Positions 21,921 to 29,519 are shown, counted from the stretch's first letter. The stretch is DNA of 31,168 nucleotides from Luteococcus sp052116585 (GCF_052116585.1 NZ_JBQKKT010000028.1:1-31168), one strand, 5' to 3'. Made by a program: numbers and translations. The notes: a model not told the origin generated them from the sequence alone.

Positions 21921-21966
21921 CTTGGTCACACTTTGGTGTCACCGTTGGTGCCGAAGTGTGACCAAG
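21921..21966. terminator. 13-bp perfect inverted repeat
   Basis: CTTGGTCACACTT (21921-21933) and AAGTGTGACCAAG (21954-21966) are exact reverse complements around a 20-base loop that itself contains GGTGTCACC. It lies 48 bases after the alpha/beta hydrolase stop, before the convergent GNAT gene, so a bidirectional terminator is the simplest reading. It could also be the end of a lost mobile element. Confidence 0.5.
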
Positions 21967-22002
21967 GTAGCCATCGGCGCCAGTACCGCCTGTCACGTCA
22001 GA

Positions 22003-22064
22003 TGTCGCGTCGATCAGGCGATCTTCTCGGAATCAAGGCAGTCAAGGATCCAGGAGCGCACCAA
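22003..22064 (-). pseudogene. C-terminal remnant of a BrnA-like antitoxin
   Basis: On the minus strand this segment encodes LVRSWILDCLDSEKIA and a stop. The intact antitoxin at 29718-29963 ends LVRSWILDRLDAEKIA, so 14 of 16 residues agree, and about ten bases beyond the stop also match. The upstream part of an antitoxin gene is missing; only a short unrelated in-frame segment leads back to the stop of the GNAT gene. It is the trace of a second toxin-antitoxin locus. Confidence 0.75.
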
Positions 22065-22106
22065 GGGGCGCCACCCGAGTCCCGGGTGCATAGCCGTCCT
22101 GCTGAG

Positions 22107-22703
22107 TTATTCGGACTCGGCACGCATCCGCGCCGCGGCCACGTCGATCTCGAAGTAGATGGAGGCGACGGCTGGGTCGAAGGGGCCCTCCTGCCGGTCA
22201 TCGTGGATCTGGACGGCACCCACCGCTCGCCAGAAGGGGACAGCCGACCGTGGCGTCACCGCCGCCGTGTGCAGGGTCAGGACGCCGTAGCCCAGATCAT
22301 CTGCCCGGGCCACCAGGCGGGCGCACACCTCCCGCGCCAACCCGTTCTGCCGAAACTGCGGGGCGACGGCCACCCGCACCAGTTCCGCGACGTCATCCCG
22401 GTGGCCGTACCGCTGCTGCACCGCTTGCGGACCACGCCGCCGAAAAGGCCGGATCCCGCCGCAGCCGACGATCCCCTGGTCGGATTCGGCGACGATCAGC
22501 TCCGCGCGGGGATCGTGCAGGTAGCAGTCCTCCGCTCGATCAAGGTCGGCATGCCAGATCGGGTTGTAGTCCAGGCCGTGGTCCTCGCGGACGCTGGTCA
22601 GGACCAGTGCGCGAACCGCCGGGAGATCCTGTGGCAGGGCGCTGCGGATCAGTGCCGCCCGGGCGTCGGTGGTGGGTGCGGACAAGGTCTTACTCCCTCT
22701 CAT
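22107..22703 (-). CDS. GNAT acetyltransferase at the end of the importer operon
   Basis: A 198-residue GNAT protein. The N-terminal IRSALPQDLPAVRALVLTSVREDHGLDYNPIWHADL region is the substrate side; the acetyl-CoA part is AELVRVAVAPQFRQNGLAREVCARLVARA (about 124-152; loop Q-x-x-x-G-L-A), then LTLHTAAVTPRSAVPFWRAVGA and SIYFEIDV. The gene starts eight bases after the second ATPase gene, so it is the last gene of the B12-riboswitch operon. It may modify the chelator or ligand that the importer brings in; this is inference. Start choice is uncertain: ATG 22703 has TTGAAT six bases upstream but no ribosome-binding site, while TTG at 22685 has AGGGAG. Its last residues (AARMRAESE) resemble a piece of the BrnA-like antitoxin. 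Confidence 0.85.
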   Translation of the reverse strand: MRGSKTLSAPTTDARAALIRSALPQDLPAVRALVLTSVREDHGLDYNPIWHADLDRAEDCYLHDPRAELIVAESDQGIVGCGGIRPFRRRGPQAVQQRYGHRDDVAELVRVAVAPQFRQNGLAREVCARLVARADDLGYGVLTLHTAAVTPRSAVPFWRAVGAVQIHDDRQEGPFDPAVASIYFEIDVAAARMRAESE

Positions 22704-22711
22704 TCAGCGAT

Positions 22712-23488
22712 TCAACGGAACAGGTTGACCAGTTCCCGGGTGTACGGATCGCGCTGGTCTGCGCACAGGTCTTGCGTGGGGAACTCCTCGATGAACTGGC
22801 CCTGGCGCATCACCACGATCCGGTCGGCGACGAATCGTGCCGCCGCCAGGTCATGAGTGATGAACAGCATCGAGACCTGCAGCTCCTCCTGCAAGCCCTT
22901 GAGCAGGTTCAGGATCCGGGCCTGGAGGGAGACGTCCAGACTGGCGGTGGGTTCGTCCAGGACGATCAGCTCCGGCTCGATGCTCAGGGCCCGGGCAATT
23001 GCGGCCCGCTGCAGCTGGCCGCCGGAGACCCGGCCGGGCATCCGGTCCAGCAGGGTGGTGGGCAGGTCCACCCGCTCGAACAGCTGCTCCGCCAGTTGGC
23101 GACGTCCGCCAGCCTGCTCCACGCGTCGGCGCAGCACATCCGGCTGGCAGTCGAGCGGTTCCAGCACCGAGGTGAGCAGCGGCAGCCGGGCGTTGAAGGA
23201 GTCGGTGGCACTTTGGAAAACCGCCTGCATCCGTGCTCGTCGGCGACGGTAGGTCTCCCCGCTGAGGGCGGTCAGCTCGTCTGCTCCCAGCCAGACCCGG
23301 CCGGAGTCCATCGGCTCGACGCCCAGCAGGCAGCGGGCCAGGGTGCTCTTGCCGGAGCCGCTCTGGCCCACCAGCGCCAGGCACTGCCCCCGCTCGATGG
23401 CCAGGTCGACGTCGCGGACGGCGCGCAGCCCGCCGGGATAGGTCTTGCTGATGCCCTGGGCCAGGAGCGCCGGTGTGGTCGATGACAT
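22712..23488 (-). CDS. ABC importer ATPase 2 (DppF/NikE/CntF-like)
   Basis: A 258-residue ATPase of the peptide/nickel importer class. Walker A is GQSGSGKS (about 41-48), signature RVSGGQLQRAAIARAL, Walker B LIVLDEPTASLD and H-loop FITHDLAAARFVADRI. The C-terminus stops after DPYTRELVNLFR, without the extended domain of full DppF proteins, as in nickel/metallophore ATPases. ATG 23488 was taken because GGGAG lies seven bases before it; a GTG at 23494 overlaps the previous stop (GTGA) and would add two residues. It pairs with the other ATPase to drive the permease dimer. There is an eight-base gap to the GNAT gene. Confidence 0.92.
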   Translation of the reverse strand: MSSTTPALLAQGISKTYPGGLRAVRDVDLAIERGQCLALVGQSGSGKSTLARCLLGVEPMDSGRVWLGADELTALSGETYRRRRARMQAVFQSATDSFNARLPLLTSVLEPLDCQPDVLRRRVEQAGGRRQLAEQLFERVDLPTTLLDRMPGRVSGGQLQRAAIARALSIEPELIVLDEPTASLDVSLQARILNLLKGLQEELQVSMLFITHDLAAARFVADRIVVMRQGQFIEEFPTQDLCADQRDPYTRELVNLFR

Positions 23489-23490
23489 GC

Positions 23491-24300
23491 TCACGCTCCC
23501 TGCTGGGTGACCGGCAGCCGGTCCAGGTCCCGATCGATCGGCGGCAGCGCCGCGAACAATCCGCGGGTGTAGGGATGGCTGGGGCGGGCCGCGATCTCAG
23601 CAACGCCGCCCTGTTCCACGATCTCGCCGTGGCGCAGCACCGCCATCCGGTCGGCGTGGGCCCGGACGCAGCGCAGGTCATGGGTGATGAACAGCACTGC
23701 ACAGCCCGTCCTGGTCCGCAGCTGGTCGATCCGGGCCAGGACGTCGGCCTGGGTCACGGCATCCAGGGCGGTGGTCGGTTCGTCGGCGATCAACAACCGT
23801 GGCCGGGCCATGACGGCCGTCGCCAGGACCACCCGCTGCAACTGCCCGCCGCTGAGCTGGAAGGGGTAACGGCTGGCCGTGGCCTCCGGGTCCAGTCCCA
23901 CCTCCTCCAGCGCGGTCAGGATGGTGCTGCGATAGGCCGAACTGCTCGTCGTCCTGTGCGCCCGCAGCGCCTCGGCCATGTGGGCACCGATCCGGTGGTA
24001 CGGGGAGAAGGCCCCGGCGTAGTTCTGGAAGACGTAGCAGATCTCCGTCCCTCGGATCCGACGCATGTTCCGGCGGCCCTGGGTCAGCAGGTCATGTTCG
24101 CCCAGCCGCAGCATGGTGGCCGTGCGAGTCAGGCCAACCGGCAGCAGGTCCCCAATCGCATGGGCGGTCACGCTCTTGCCGGAGCCGCTCTCGCCCACCA
24201 GTGCGAACCATTCGCCGGGCCGCACGTCAACGTCGATTCCGTGCACCAATTCCACTCCGCGGGGTGCCGTGACCCTCAGGTCCTGGATCTGCAGGGTCAT
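23491..24300 (-). CDS. ABC importer ATPase 1 (DppD/NikD/CntD-like)
   Basis: A 269-residue ATPase. Walker A GESGSGKS (about 37-44), a Q-loop in VFQNYAGAFSPYHRIG (about 90-105; the typical Q-x-P-x-x-x-x-x-P is modified), signature QLSGGQLQRVVLATAV, Walker B LLIADEPTTALD and H-loop FITHDLRCVRAHADRM. It ends SHPYTRGLFAALPPIDR, the usual short end of NikD-type proteins. The start overlaps the permease stop by four bases (ATGA) and the stop overlaps the start region of the next ATPase, so expression is coupled. Confidence 0.92.
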   Translation of the reverse strand: MTLQIQDLRVTAPRGVELVHGIDVDVRPGEWFALVGESGSGKSVTAHAIGDLLPVGLTRTATMLRLGEHDLLTQGRRNMRRIRGTEICYVFQNYAGAFSPYHRIGAHMAEALRAHRTTSSSAYRSTILTALEEVGLDPEATASRYPFQLSGGQLQRVVLATAVMARPRLLIADEPTTALDAVTQADVLARIDQLRTRTGCAVLFITHDLRCVRAHADRMAVLRHGEIVEQGGVAEIAARPSHPYTRGLFAALPPIDRDLDRLPVTQQGA

Positions 24301-25127
24301 GTCGCTGCTCCCGTCGTGATCCGGGTGGGGTCGGTGGAGTACTGCCGGGCCAGTGCGTCGCCGGCCAGGCTGGTCAGCAGCACCACGACGAAGATCGCCA
24401 ACCCGGGGGCGAACATCAACAGCGAGGTCCGGCCGAAGTAGGCCCGCCCCTCGTTCAGCATGGCGCCCCATTCCGGGGAGGGCTGGGGCACGCCCAGCCC
24501 CAGGAAGGACAGGGAGGCCACCAGCAGGACGATCTTGCCGATGTCCAGCGTGACCAGGCTGAGCACGGGGCCGATCACGTGCGGGACCAGGTGCCGGTGG
24601 ATGATCCGGGTGGTCCGCGCGCCACTGATCCTGGCGGACATGAAGTAGTCCCGGGTCTTCTCCTCCACGACGATGCTGCGCACCAGCCGGGTGTAGCCGA
24701 TCCACTTGACCACGACGATCGCGAAGACCAGGTTGAGCACGCCCGGCCCCAACAGGCCGGTCAGCACAATGGCCACCACATATTCCGGCAGGGCCATGAA
24801 GGCGTCGCAAAGCCGCATCAGGACCCAGTCGAGCCGGCCGCCCAGGTAGCCCGAGTAGAGGCCGAGCGGCACGCCGATCCCGGCCGAGAGCGCCAGGGCC
24901 AGCATGGAGATCCCCACCGTGGTGCGGCCACCGGTGAGGATCCGGGACCAGATGTCGCGGCCGAGTTGGTCGGTTCCGGCCAGGTGTTGCCAGCTGCTGG
25001 GCAGCAGCGCCTGGGACAGGTCCACCCGGAGCGGATCGTGCGGGGCCAGCCAGGGGCCAGCCAGTCCGACCAGCAGGAGCAGGACGACGGCGGTGGCCAG
25101 GGTCACGGTGTTGCGGTTGATCGTCAT
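24297..25127 (-). CDS. ABC importer permease 2 (DppC/NikC/CntC-like)
   Basis: A 276-residue membrane protein with about six spans. The N-terminal membrane segment (TLATAVVLLLLVGLAGPWLA, about 8-27) is followed by the DppC-family block HLAGTDQLGRDIWSRILTGGRTTVGI (about 49-74) and the EAA-type loop SARISGARTTRIIHRHLVPHV (about 164-184), which contacts the ATPases. SLSFLGLGVPQPSPEWGAML (about 204-223) is the other family signature. It forms the channel with permease 1. The ATG at 25127 overlaps the previous stop (ATGA). Confidence 0.93.
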   Translation of the reverse strand: MTINRNTVTLATAVVLLLLVGLAGPWLAPHDPLRVDLSQALLPSSWQHLAGTDQLGRDIWSRILTGGRTTVGISMLALALSAGIGVPLGLYSGYLGGRLDWVLMRLCDAFMALPEYVVAIVLTGLLGPGVLNLVFAIVVVKWIGYTRLVRSIVVEEKTRDYFMSARISGARTTRIIHRHLVPHVIGPVLSLVTLDIGKIVLLVASLSFLGLGVPQPSPEWGAMLNEGRAYFGRTSLLMFAPGLAIFVVVLLTSLAGDALARQYSTDPTRITTGAAT

Positions 25128-26071
25128 CGTTTTCCCTTCAGCCGGACCTCGGGGCTGATCCACCGGTAGCTGAGGTCCACCAACCGGTTGATCCCGATGA
25201 TGGCGATGCCGAGCACCAGGATGAAGCCCTGGATCACGGCGTAGTCGCGTCGGGTGACCGCCTCGACGGCGAGCTTGCCCACCCCGGGAAGCCCGAAGAC
25301 CGCCTCCACCACCACGGAGCCGGACAGCAGGCTGCCCAGGCTGACGCCCATCATGGTGATGACCGGGATCAGGCTGGCCCGCAGGATGTGCTGGCGGCGC
25401 AGCGCCCGTTCGGGGACTCCCCGGGCGCGGGCCGAACGGACGAAGTCGCGGTGCTGGCTCTCCTGGAAGGAGTTCCGGAAGAGTTTGATGAAGGGCGGGG
25501 CCATGGCGACGGTCAGGGCGACGCAGGGCAGGATCAGCCCCGCGCCGTCGCGCCAGCCGGAGGCCGGCAACAGCCGCAGGTCCACGGCGAACCACTGGAT
25601 CAGCAGCAGGCCCAGCCAGAAGGTCGGCATGGAGGCGGCGAGGTAGCACCCGGCAGCCACCAGCCGATCGATCCATGTGCCCGGATGCGTGGCGGCCAGG
25701 GTCCCCAGGGTCAGCACCGTCGTCAGGGTCATGGCGATCGAGGTCAAGGCCAGCAGGGCGGTTGCGGGCAGGGCCTTGGCCAACTCGTGTGCCACCGTCT
25801 GGCCGGTCATCGCCGACATCCCGAGGTCGCCGCGCAGCAGTCCCGACAGGTAGCGCCAGTACCGGATGGCCAAGGGGTCATCCAGCCCCAGCTGGGCGCG
25901 GTAGGCGGCAATCTCGTCCTGGCTGAGGGCAATGGTATCCACCCTCAGCACCGACAGTGCGGCGTCGCCGGGGGCCAGGGCCACCACCAGGAAACTCACC
26001 ACGGTGAGGAACCAGATGCTGAACAGGATCCCGCCCGCGGGTCGCACCAGCCGGACCAGCGGGTCAAGCAC
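25124..26071 (-). CDS. ABC importer permease 1 (DppB/NikB/CntB-like)
   Basis: A 315-residue membrane protein with about six spans. It shows the DppB-family pattern: first span ILFSIWFLTVVSFLVVALAPGD (about 15-36), then YRAQLGLDDPLAIRYWRYLSGLLRGDLG (about 58-85), central spans, the EAA-type loop FVRSARARGVPERALRRQHILR (about 216-237) and VVVEAVFGLPGVGKLAVEAVTRRDYAVIQG near the end. It starts inside the last codons of the binding-protein gene (8-base overlap) and its own stop overlaps the next permease start. Confidence 0.93.
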   Translation of the reverse strand: MLDPLVRLVRPAGGILFSIWFLTVVSFLVVALAPGDAALSVLRVDTIALSQDEIAAYRAQLGLDDPLAIRYWRYLSGLLRGDLGMSAMTGQTVAHELAKALPATALLALTSIAMTLTTVLTLGTLAATHPGTWIDRLVAAGCYLAASMPTFWLGLLLIQWFAVDLRLLPASGWRDGAGLILPCVALTVAMAPPFIKLFRNSFQESQHRDFVRSARARGVPERALRRQHILRASLIPVITMMGVSLGSLLSGSVVVEAVFGLPGVGKLAVEAVTRRDYAVIQGFILVLGIAIIGINRLVDLSYRWISPEVRLKGKR

Positions 26072-27584
26072 GGTCGAGGTCCTTGGTGATCATCGGGTAC
26101 TCAAACTCATTGGTGGGGGTCTGCCAGCCGGTGACGCCCTTGGCGAAGGCGGCAGTCTCCATGGGGGCCACCAGGTAGCTGTTCAGCTGGCGCTCCCGGA
26201 CCGTGATCCCCAATTGCTTGGCAACCGTGGCTCGTTCCTCGGTGTTCGGAGCACTGTTGAACTGTTCGATCAGCTTGTTCAAGGCAGGGTCATCCAGCTG
26301 CCCATGGTTCTGCGCGCCGCCGTGGGTGAGCGAGCCGTGGATGAAGTAGGAACCGTCGCCCCGGGTCACCGTGTTGGCGGAGTAGGTGGCCACATCCCAT
26401 TCCTTGCTGGTCAGGTGCTCGTCGATGTTGTCCGCGGTGACGATCTTGAAGCTGATCCCAACCTGGCTGGCGGAGTTCTCCATCACCTGGGCGATCTGGG
26501 GCAGCTCGGGCCGTGCCACATAGGTGACGATGTTCATCGTGAGCGGCTTGCCCTTGCTGGTCACCTTGCCATTGCTGACCTCCAGCCCGGCCTGCTGGAA
26601 GTACTTGAGTGCCGCCTCCTTGCCGGATGGCCGGGTCACCTGCCCGGGGGAGATGGCGGTCTTGCCGGGGAAGGGATTGTCGGTGGGCTCGGCGTAGCCG
26701 CTCATCACGGTCTTGGCGATGGCCGGCCGGTCCATCAAGGCGTCGATTCCCCGACGGAAGGGCTCCTTGGCCCACAGTGCGGCCTGGGGGCCCTTGTAGT
26801 TGAACAGCAGGTGGTAGACCCGGGTTCCCGTCCGGGTCTCGACGGTGTACCGGTCGTCCTTCTTCAACCCGTCGAGGGTTTCGGTGGAGGGTCGGTAGAT
26901 CACGTCGGCCTCCCCGGACTGCAGCGCCAGCAGCCGGGCATTCGCGTCCTGGTTGGCGGTCATGGTGACCCGCTCCAGCTTGGCCTTGCCACCCCAGTAC
27001 GCGTCGAACCGGCTCAGTTCGGCCGCCCCGGTGGTGTTGAAGCTGTCGAACTTGAACGGCCCGGTGCCGACGGGCTTCTCGATGCCGGCCTCGGGGTCGA
27101 TGATGGCGGTGTTGAAGTGGATGAATTCGCTCATCAGGCCCGCATAGGGCTTGTCGGTGGTGATGGTGAGGGTCTGCCCGTCGGCCTTCATGGATTCGAT
27201 CGGCAGCAGCTTCTTCACGCCCGGGTTCTTGCTGATCGCCCGGTCGATGTTCTGCTGCACCACCTGTGCGGTCAGCTTCTTGCCGTTGTGGAAGGTGACC
27301 CCGTTGCGGATGGTGAGCTGCCAGGTATGGCCCTTCTGGGTCCAGGCCGTGGCCAGACCGGGGGACAGGGCCCCGGTCTTGATGTCCAGCTTGACCAGCG
27401 TCTCGACGGTGCCAGAATTCAGGACGAAGGCCGTCTGCACCACGTGCGGGTCGGTGGTGTTGGCCGGGTAGACGGTCACCAGGCGCAGCGTGTGCGGGGC
27501 TCCCGACGAGGCCGAGTCATCCGAGACGCCGCATCCGGTCAGGACAACGGCGGCCGTCATGAGGGCGGCGAGGGTCTTCTTCAT
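26064..27584 (-). CDS. ABC importer substrate-binding lipoprotein (nickel/peptide type)
   Basis: A 506-residue extracytoplasmic solute-binding protein (SBP_bac_5 family). The signal ends in VLTGC with lipidated Cys18. Family blocks: SGTVETLVKLD ... LSPGLATAW (about 45-70), WQLTIRNGVTFHNGKKLTAQVV (about 78-99), VGTGPFKFDSF (about 165-175), and YWGGKAKLERV. It should capture the ligand outside the membrane and pass it to the two permeases. The ATG at 27584 has a good ribosome-binding site (GGAGAG, nine bases before). A cobalamin riboswitch precedes it, so expression should fall when B12 is plentiful; this points to cobalt, a cobalt chelate or a corrinoid precursor, not peptides or nickel, as the ligand. 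Confidence 0.93.
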   Translation of the reverse strand: MKKTLAALMTAAVVLTGCGVSDDSASSGAPHTLRLVTVYPANTTDPHVVQTAFVLNSGTVETLVKLDIKTGALSPGLATAWTQKGHTWQLTIRNGVTFHNGKKLTAQVVQQNIDRAISKNPGVKKLLPIESMKADGQTLTITTDKPYAGLMSEFIHFNTAIIDPEAGIEKPVGTGPFKFDSFNTTGAAELSRFDAYWGGKAKLERVTMTANQDANARLLALQSGEADVIYRPSTETLDGLKKDDRYTVETRTGTRVYHLLFNYKGPQAALWAKEPFRRGIDALMDRPAIAKTVMSGYAEPTDNPFPGKTAISPGQVTRPSGKEAALKYFQQAGLEVSNGKVTSKGKPLTMNIVTYVARPELPQIAQVMENSASQVGISFKIVTADNIDEHLTSKEWDVATYSANTVTRGDGSYFIHGSLTHGGAQNHGQLDDPALNKLIEQFNSAPNTEERATVAKQLGITVRERQLNSYLVAPMETAAFAKGVTGWQTPTNEFEYPMITKDLDRA

Positions 27585-27606
27585 GGTGGTTTCTCTCCAG
27601 GATCGT

Positions 27607-27622
27607 GGATGCCAAAGCATCC
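27607..27622 (-). promoter_or_regulatory. small hairpin just before the binding-protein RBS
   Basis: GGATGC (27607-27612) and GCATCC (27617-27622) form a perfect 6-bp stem with a 4-base loop, eight bases upstream of the Shine-Dalgarno sequence. It may belong to the riboswitch expression platform. Confidence 0.35.
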
Positions 27623-27726
27623 GGAAGAGAATCCAGGCAGCAGAACACTGCCGACTGGCTGACCTGTGACCGGCCAACAGCGGCTCGTAGCGGGCACGGG
27701 TGTGCGCCCATTTTCGTTCCCTCCAT

Positions 27727-27754
27727 CTGCGTGGATTCCTGAACGGACACGCAG
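27727..27754 (-). promoter_or_regulatory. stem-loop downstream of the riboswitch aptamer
   Basis: CTGCGTG (27727-27733) and CACGCAG (27748-27754) form a 7-bp stem with a 14-base loop some 25 bases after the aptamer. There is no U run after it on the transcript, so the switch probably does not use an intrinsic terminator here. Confidence 0.4.
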
Positions 27755-27779
27755 GCAGTTCTCCTGGCTCCAGTTCATG

Positions 27780-27904
27780 GGCCGCACTCGCCTTCCCAGC
27801 CCCGAAGGGCCAGTGGCATCGTGAGTGCGGCCTCCCTGTCACAGTGGCGAGACCGCGCCGGACTCACACCGGCTTCTCTGTTGGGCCCTGACGGGCACCT
27901 ACGT
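27780..27904 (-). ncRNA. cobalamin (B12) riboswitch aptamer
   Basis: Read on the minus strand, the leader contains the B12-box core: GAAGCCGGTG, a few bases, TCCGGCGCGGT, then CGCCACTGTGAC (27876-27838), with the invariant GCCACTG at 27848-27842. After it come a GGGAGG, a variable hairpin (GGCCCTTCGGGGC) and the closing GCTGGGAAGGCGAGTGCGGCC (27801-27781), all in the right order and spacing. This fold binds adenosylcobalamin or related corrinoids and switches off the genes after it. It controls the binding protein, permeases, ATPases and GNAT gene. Boundaries are approximate. The 195 bases between aptamer and ATG hold hairpins but no clear terminator, so control may act on translation or through Rho. 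Confidence 0.95.
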
Positions 27905-27915
27905 GTACGTGGCGG

Positions 27916-27921
27916 AGCATA
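27916..27921 (-). promoter_or_regulatory. -10 element of the importer operon (extended)
   Basis: On the minus strand TGCTATGCT holds a TATGCT hexamer with an upstream TG, an extended -10. Transcription would begin near 27909, a few bases before the riboswitch aptamer. No convincing -35. Confidence 0.5.
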
Positions 27922-27975
27922 GCACCGGGCCGGGCCAACTCGGCTCGCCCACGGGAACAGATGTGGTGATGCCGC

Positions 27976-28049
27976 CCCCACATCGTGAAGTGGGGTTCCA
28001 GTCAGGGCAATGAAGTGATGACTCCACGGCATGGGTCAGGGGCGTGGAG
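27976..28049 (-). terminator. two hairpins after the truncated MATE gene
   Basis: CCCCAC (27976-27981) pairs with GTGGGG (27990-27995), and CTCCACG (28023-28029) with CGTGGAG (28043-28049). Both lie between the MATE stop and the importer promoter on the same strand and could separate the two transcripts. A 12-bp perfect palindrome, CCTGACGTCAGG (28053-28064), covers the MATE stop. Confidence 0.4.
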
Positions 28050-28059
28050 GTACCTGACG

Positions 28060-28869
28060 TCAGGCGGTGATCCGCATCCACTTCCCGGAGCCGAAGCGAT
28101 GGCGCACGATCAGGAAGCGGACGACCTCCTCCAGACTGAGCATGGCGTAGACCCAGGGCAGTGACAGGAGCCAGATGAAGGCGCCGGCCAGGGCAAGCGG
28201 CACGCCGACGAGCCACGCGGCGAGGCTTTCGCTGAGCAGTTGGAAGCGGCTGTCTCCACCGGCGGGGAGGATGCCGCCCGAGATCACCTGGTTGGCCACC
28301 TTGAACACGAGGTACACGGCCAGGATCCGCAGCACGGCGGTGGCCTGGGTCGCGGCCGTGTGATCGACGGAGTAGAGGTCCACGTAGAGGGGAGCGACGA
28401 GGGCAAGCCCCGCGCCGAGGAGCACCGCGCCACCCATCCCGATCCGCAGCAGCAGCCGGGCGTCACCGAGTGCGGCGTCGCGTCGCTGATGGCCCAGGTG
28501 ATCTCCCATGATCGGGATGGCAGCGGCTGCCAGGCCGCCGGTGAGCCCGAAGATCATGCTCTGCAGGGGATAGGTGAGGGCCATCGCGGCCAGCGACTGT
28601 GTGCCGATCCGGCCGTAGACGCCGGTGTAGGTGTTCTCGCTGAGCACCCACAGCAGTTCAGTGGCCACTTGCGGCACGGCTGTCCCGGCGATGGCACAGC
28701 TGGTCCTGCGGGGCAGCAGTGCCCAACCTGCATGGTCGCCGACGAGGCGAACCAGACTGGCGGCGACCAGCGTGAGCCAGGCGCCGGCGCATGTGCCGCA
28801 AGGGCTCGGGCTTGCCGATCCCCGAGATGGGGTCGCGCAGCGATCGATTGGACGCGATGTCAGCGGCAA
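28060..28869 (-). pseudogene. MATE family efflux transporter, N-terminally truncated
   Basis: The frame encodes the second half of a MATE-type drug/sodium antiporter: TSCAIAGTAVPQVATELLWVLSENTYTGVYGRIGTQSLAAMALT is the start of the second six-span bundle (cf. the P-x-x-x-E-x-L-W motif), then IFGLTGGLAAAAIPIMGDHLG, and AVLRILAVYLVFKVANQVISGGILPAGGDSRF near the end, all typical. Full MATE proteins have about 450 residues and 12 spans; only about 240 residues, spans 6-12, are seen. The first 30 residues of the open frame (Pro/Ser/Cys-rich) are not MATE-like, and the next gene upstream is unrelated, so the N-terminal bundle has been deleted. It is very unlikely to transport. Confidence 0.75.
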
Positions 28870-29507
28870 GTGATGTAGTGATACTCCGGCCAGACAGGCT
28901 CAAATTCCGTGCCGCGAAGCTGGAGGGTACCCACATTGCCTTGCCACGTGAGGCTATAGGTCCCCAGGCTGATCGGGCTGTATCCGTCATCGGCGGAGTA
29001 CTGGCTCACCGGGGACGTGGTCCACCTCCCTGCAGGAAGGACATGGACAACTCCCGAGCCCAAGAGCAGGAAGGACCTCTCATCCACAACGACGAGACAG
29101 CCATCCGGGCCGGACGGCTCGAGCACGTGGTAGGTGCTGGGGAGGTCACTCACGATGCTCCAACCCAGCGCGAGGAGCGTGGTCAGAGCCACTAGCGACC
29201 GAGTCAGCCGTCTGGCGACCCATCGCCAGGACACCAGACGCTCTGTTGGTGTTCGTCGCGAACGTGTGGCGGCATGGATGACGAGGCAGATGGCCGAGAG
29301 GGTGACTGTCAAGGCACAGACGTGGCTCGGACGAACCACAGTGGTGCCGACCACAAGGAGCTGGCTGATGGGGAAAGGCACTGCTGCAGCCGCGATCGTC
29401 AGGCCGGCTGCGACAACCGCCGTGGCTCCTGACCAGGCGTGAAGGCACGCGGCAGACTTGGAGCGGTTCTTTCCCGCTTGAGGTTGAGGCCGGACCGGTG
29501 GAGTCAT
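28860..29507 (-). CDS. unknown membrane protein with exported C-terminal domain
   Basis: A 215-residue protein that I do not recognise. It has a basic N-terminus, three hydrophobic segments (about 29-53, 60-80 and 103-119) and a C-terminal domain of about 90 residues beginning near LPSTYHVLEPSGPDGCLVVV, with beta-rich pattern (SFLLLGSGVVHVLPAG, DDGYSPISLGTYSLTW, VGTLQLRG). With the third span as anchor the C-terminal domain probably lies outside. Two cysteines (in DGCLVV and the penultimate residue) could form a disulphide. The ATG at 29507 follows TAGCGT by six bases, the same -10 and spacing as vapB. Its 3' end overlaps the open frame of the truncated MATE gene by ten bases. Confidence 0.7.
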   Translation of the reverse strand: MTPPVRPQPQAGKNRSKSAACLHAWSGATAVVAAGLTIAAAAVPFPISQLLVVGTTVVRPSHVCALTVTLSAICLVIHAATRSRRTPTERLVSWRWVARRLTRSLVALTTLLALGWSIVSDLPSTYHVLEPSGPDGCLVVVDERSFLLLGSGVVHVLPAGRWTTSPVSQYSADDGYSPISLGTYSLTWQGNVGTLQLRGTEFEPVWPEYHYITCR

Positions 29508-29519
29508 GTGCCGACGCTA
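29508..29519 (-). promoter_or_regulatory. leaderless promoter: TAGCGT, 6 bases before ATG
   Basis: On the minus strand TAGCGT (29519-29514) ends six bases before the ATG at 29507, with no ribosome-binding site. Confidence 0.6.

Noticed and set aside
22685..22715. TTGAAT six bases before ATG 22703 as a further leaderless promoter
   Set aside because: It overlaps the stop of the upstream ATPase gene in a clear operon, and a TTG start with a good ribosome-binding site lies close by; not counted in the leaderless list.
25932..27662. 576-residue open frame on the plus strand
   Set aside because: Antisense to the binding-protein gene and part of its leader; no recognisable domain.
27807..27818. 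Second GCCACTGG on the minus strand as another B12 box
   Set aside because: It belongs to the variable stem of the same aptamer; the surrounding core bases of a B12 box are lacking.
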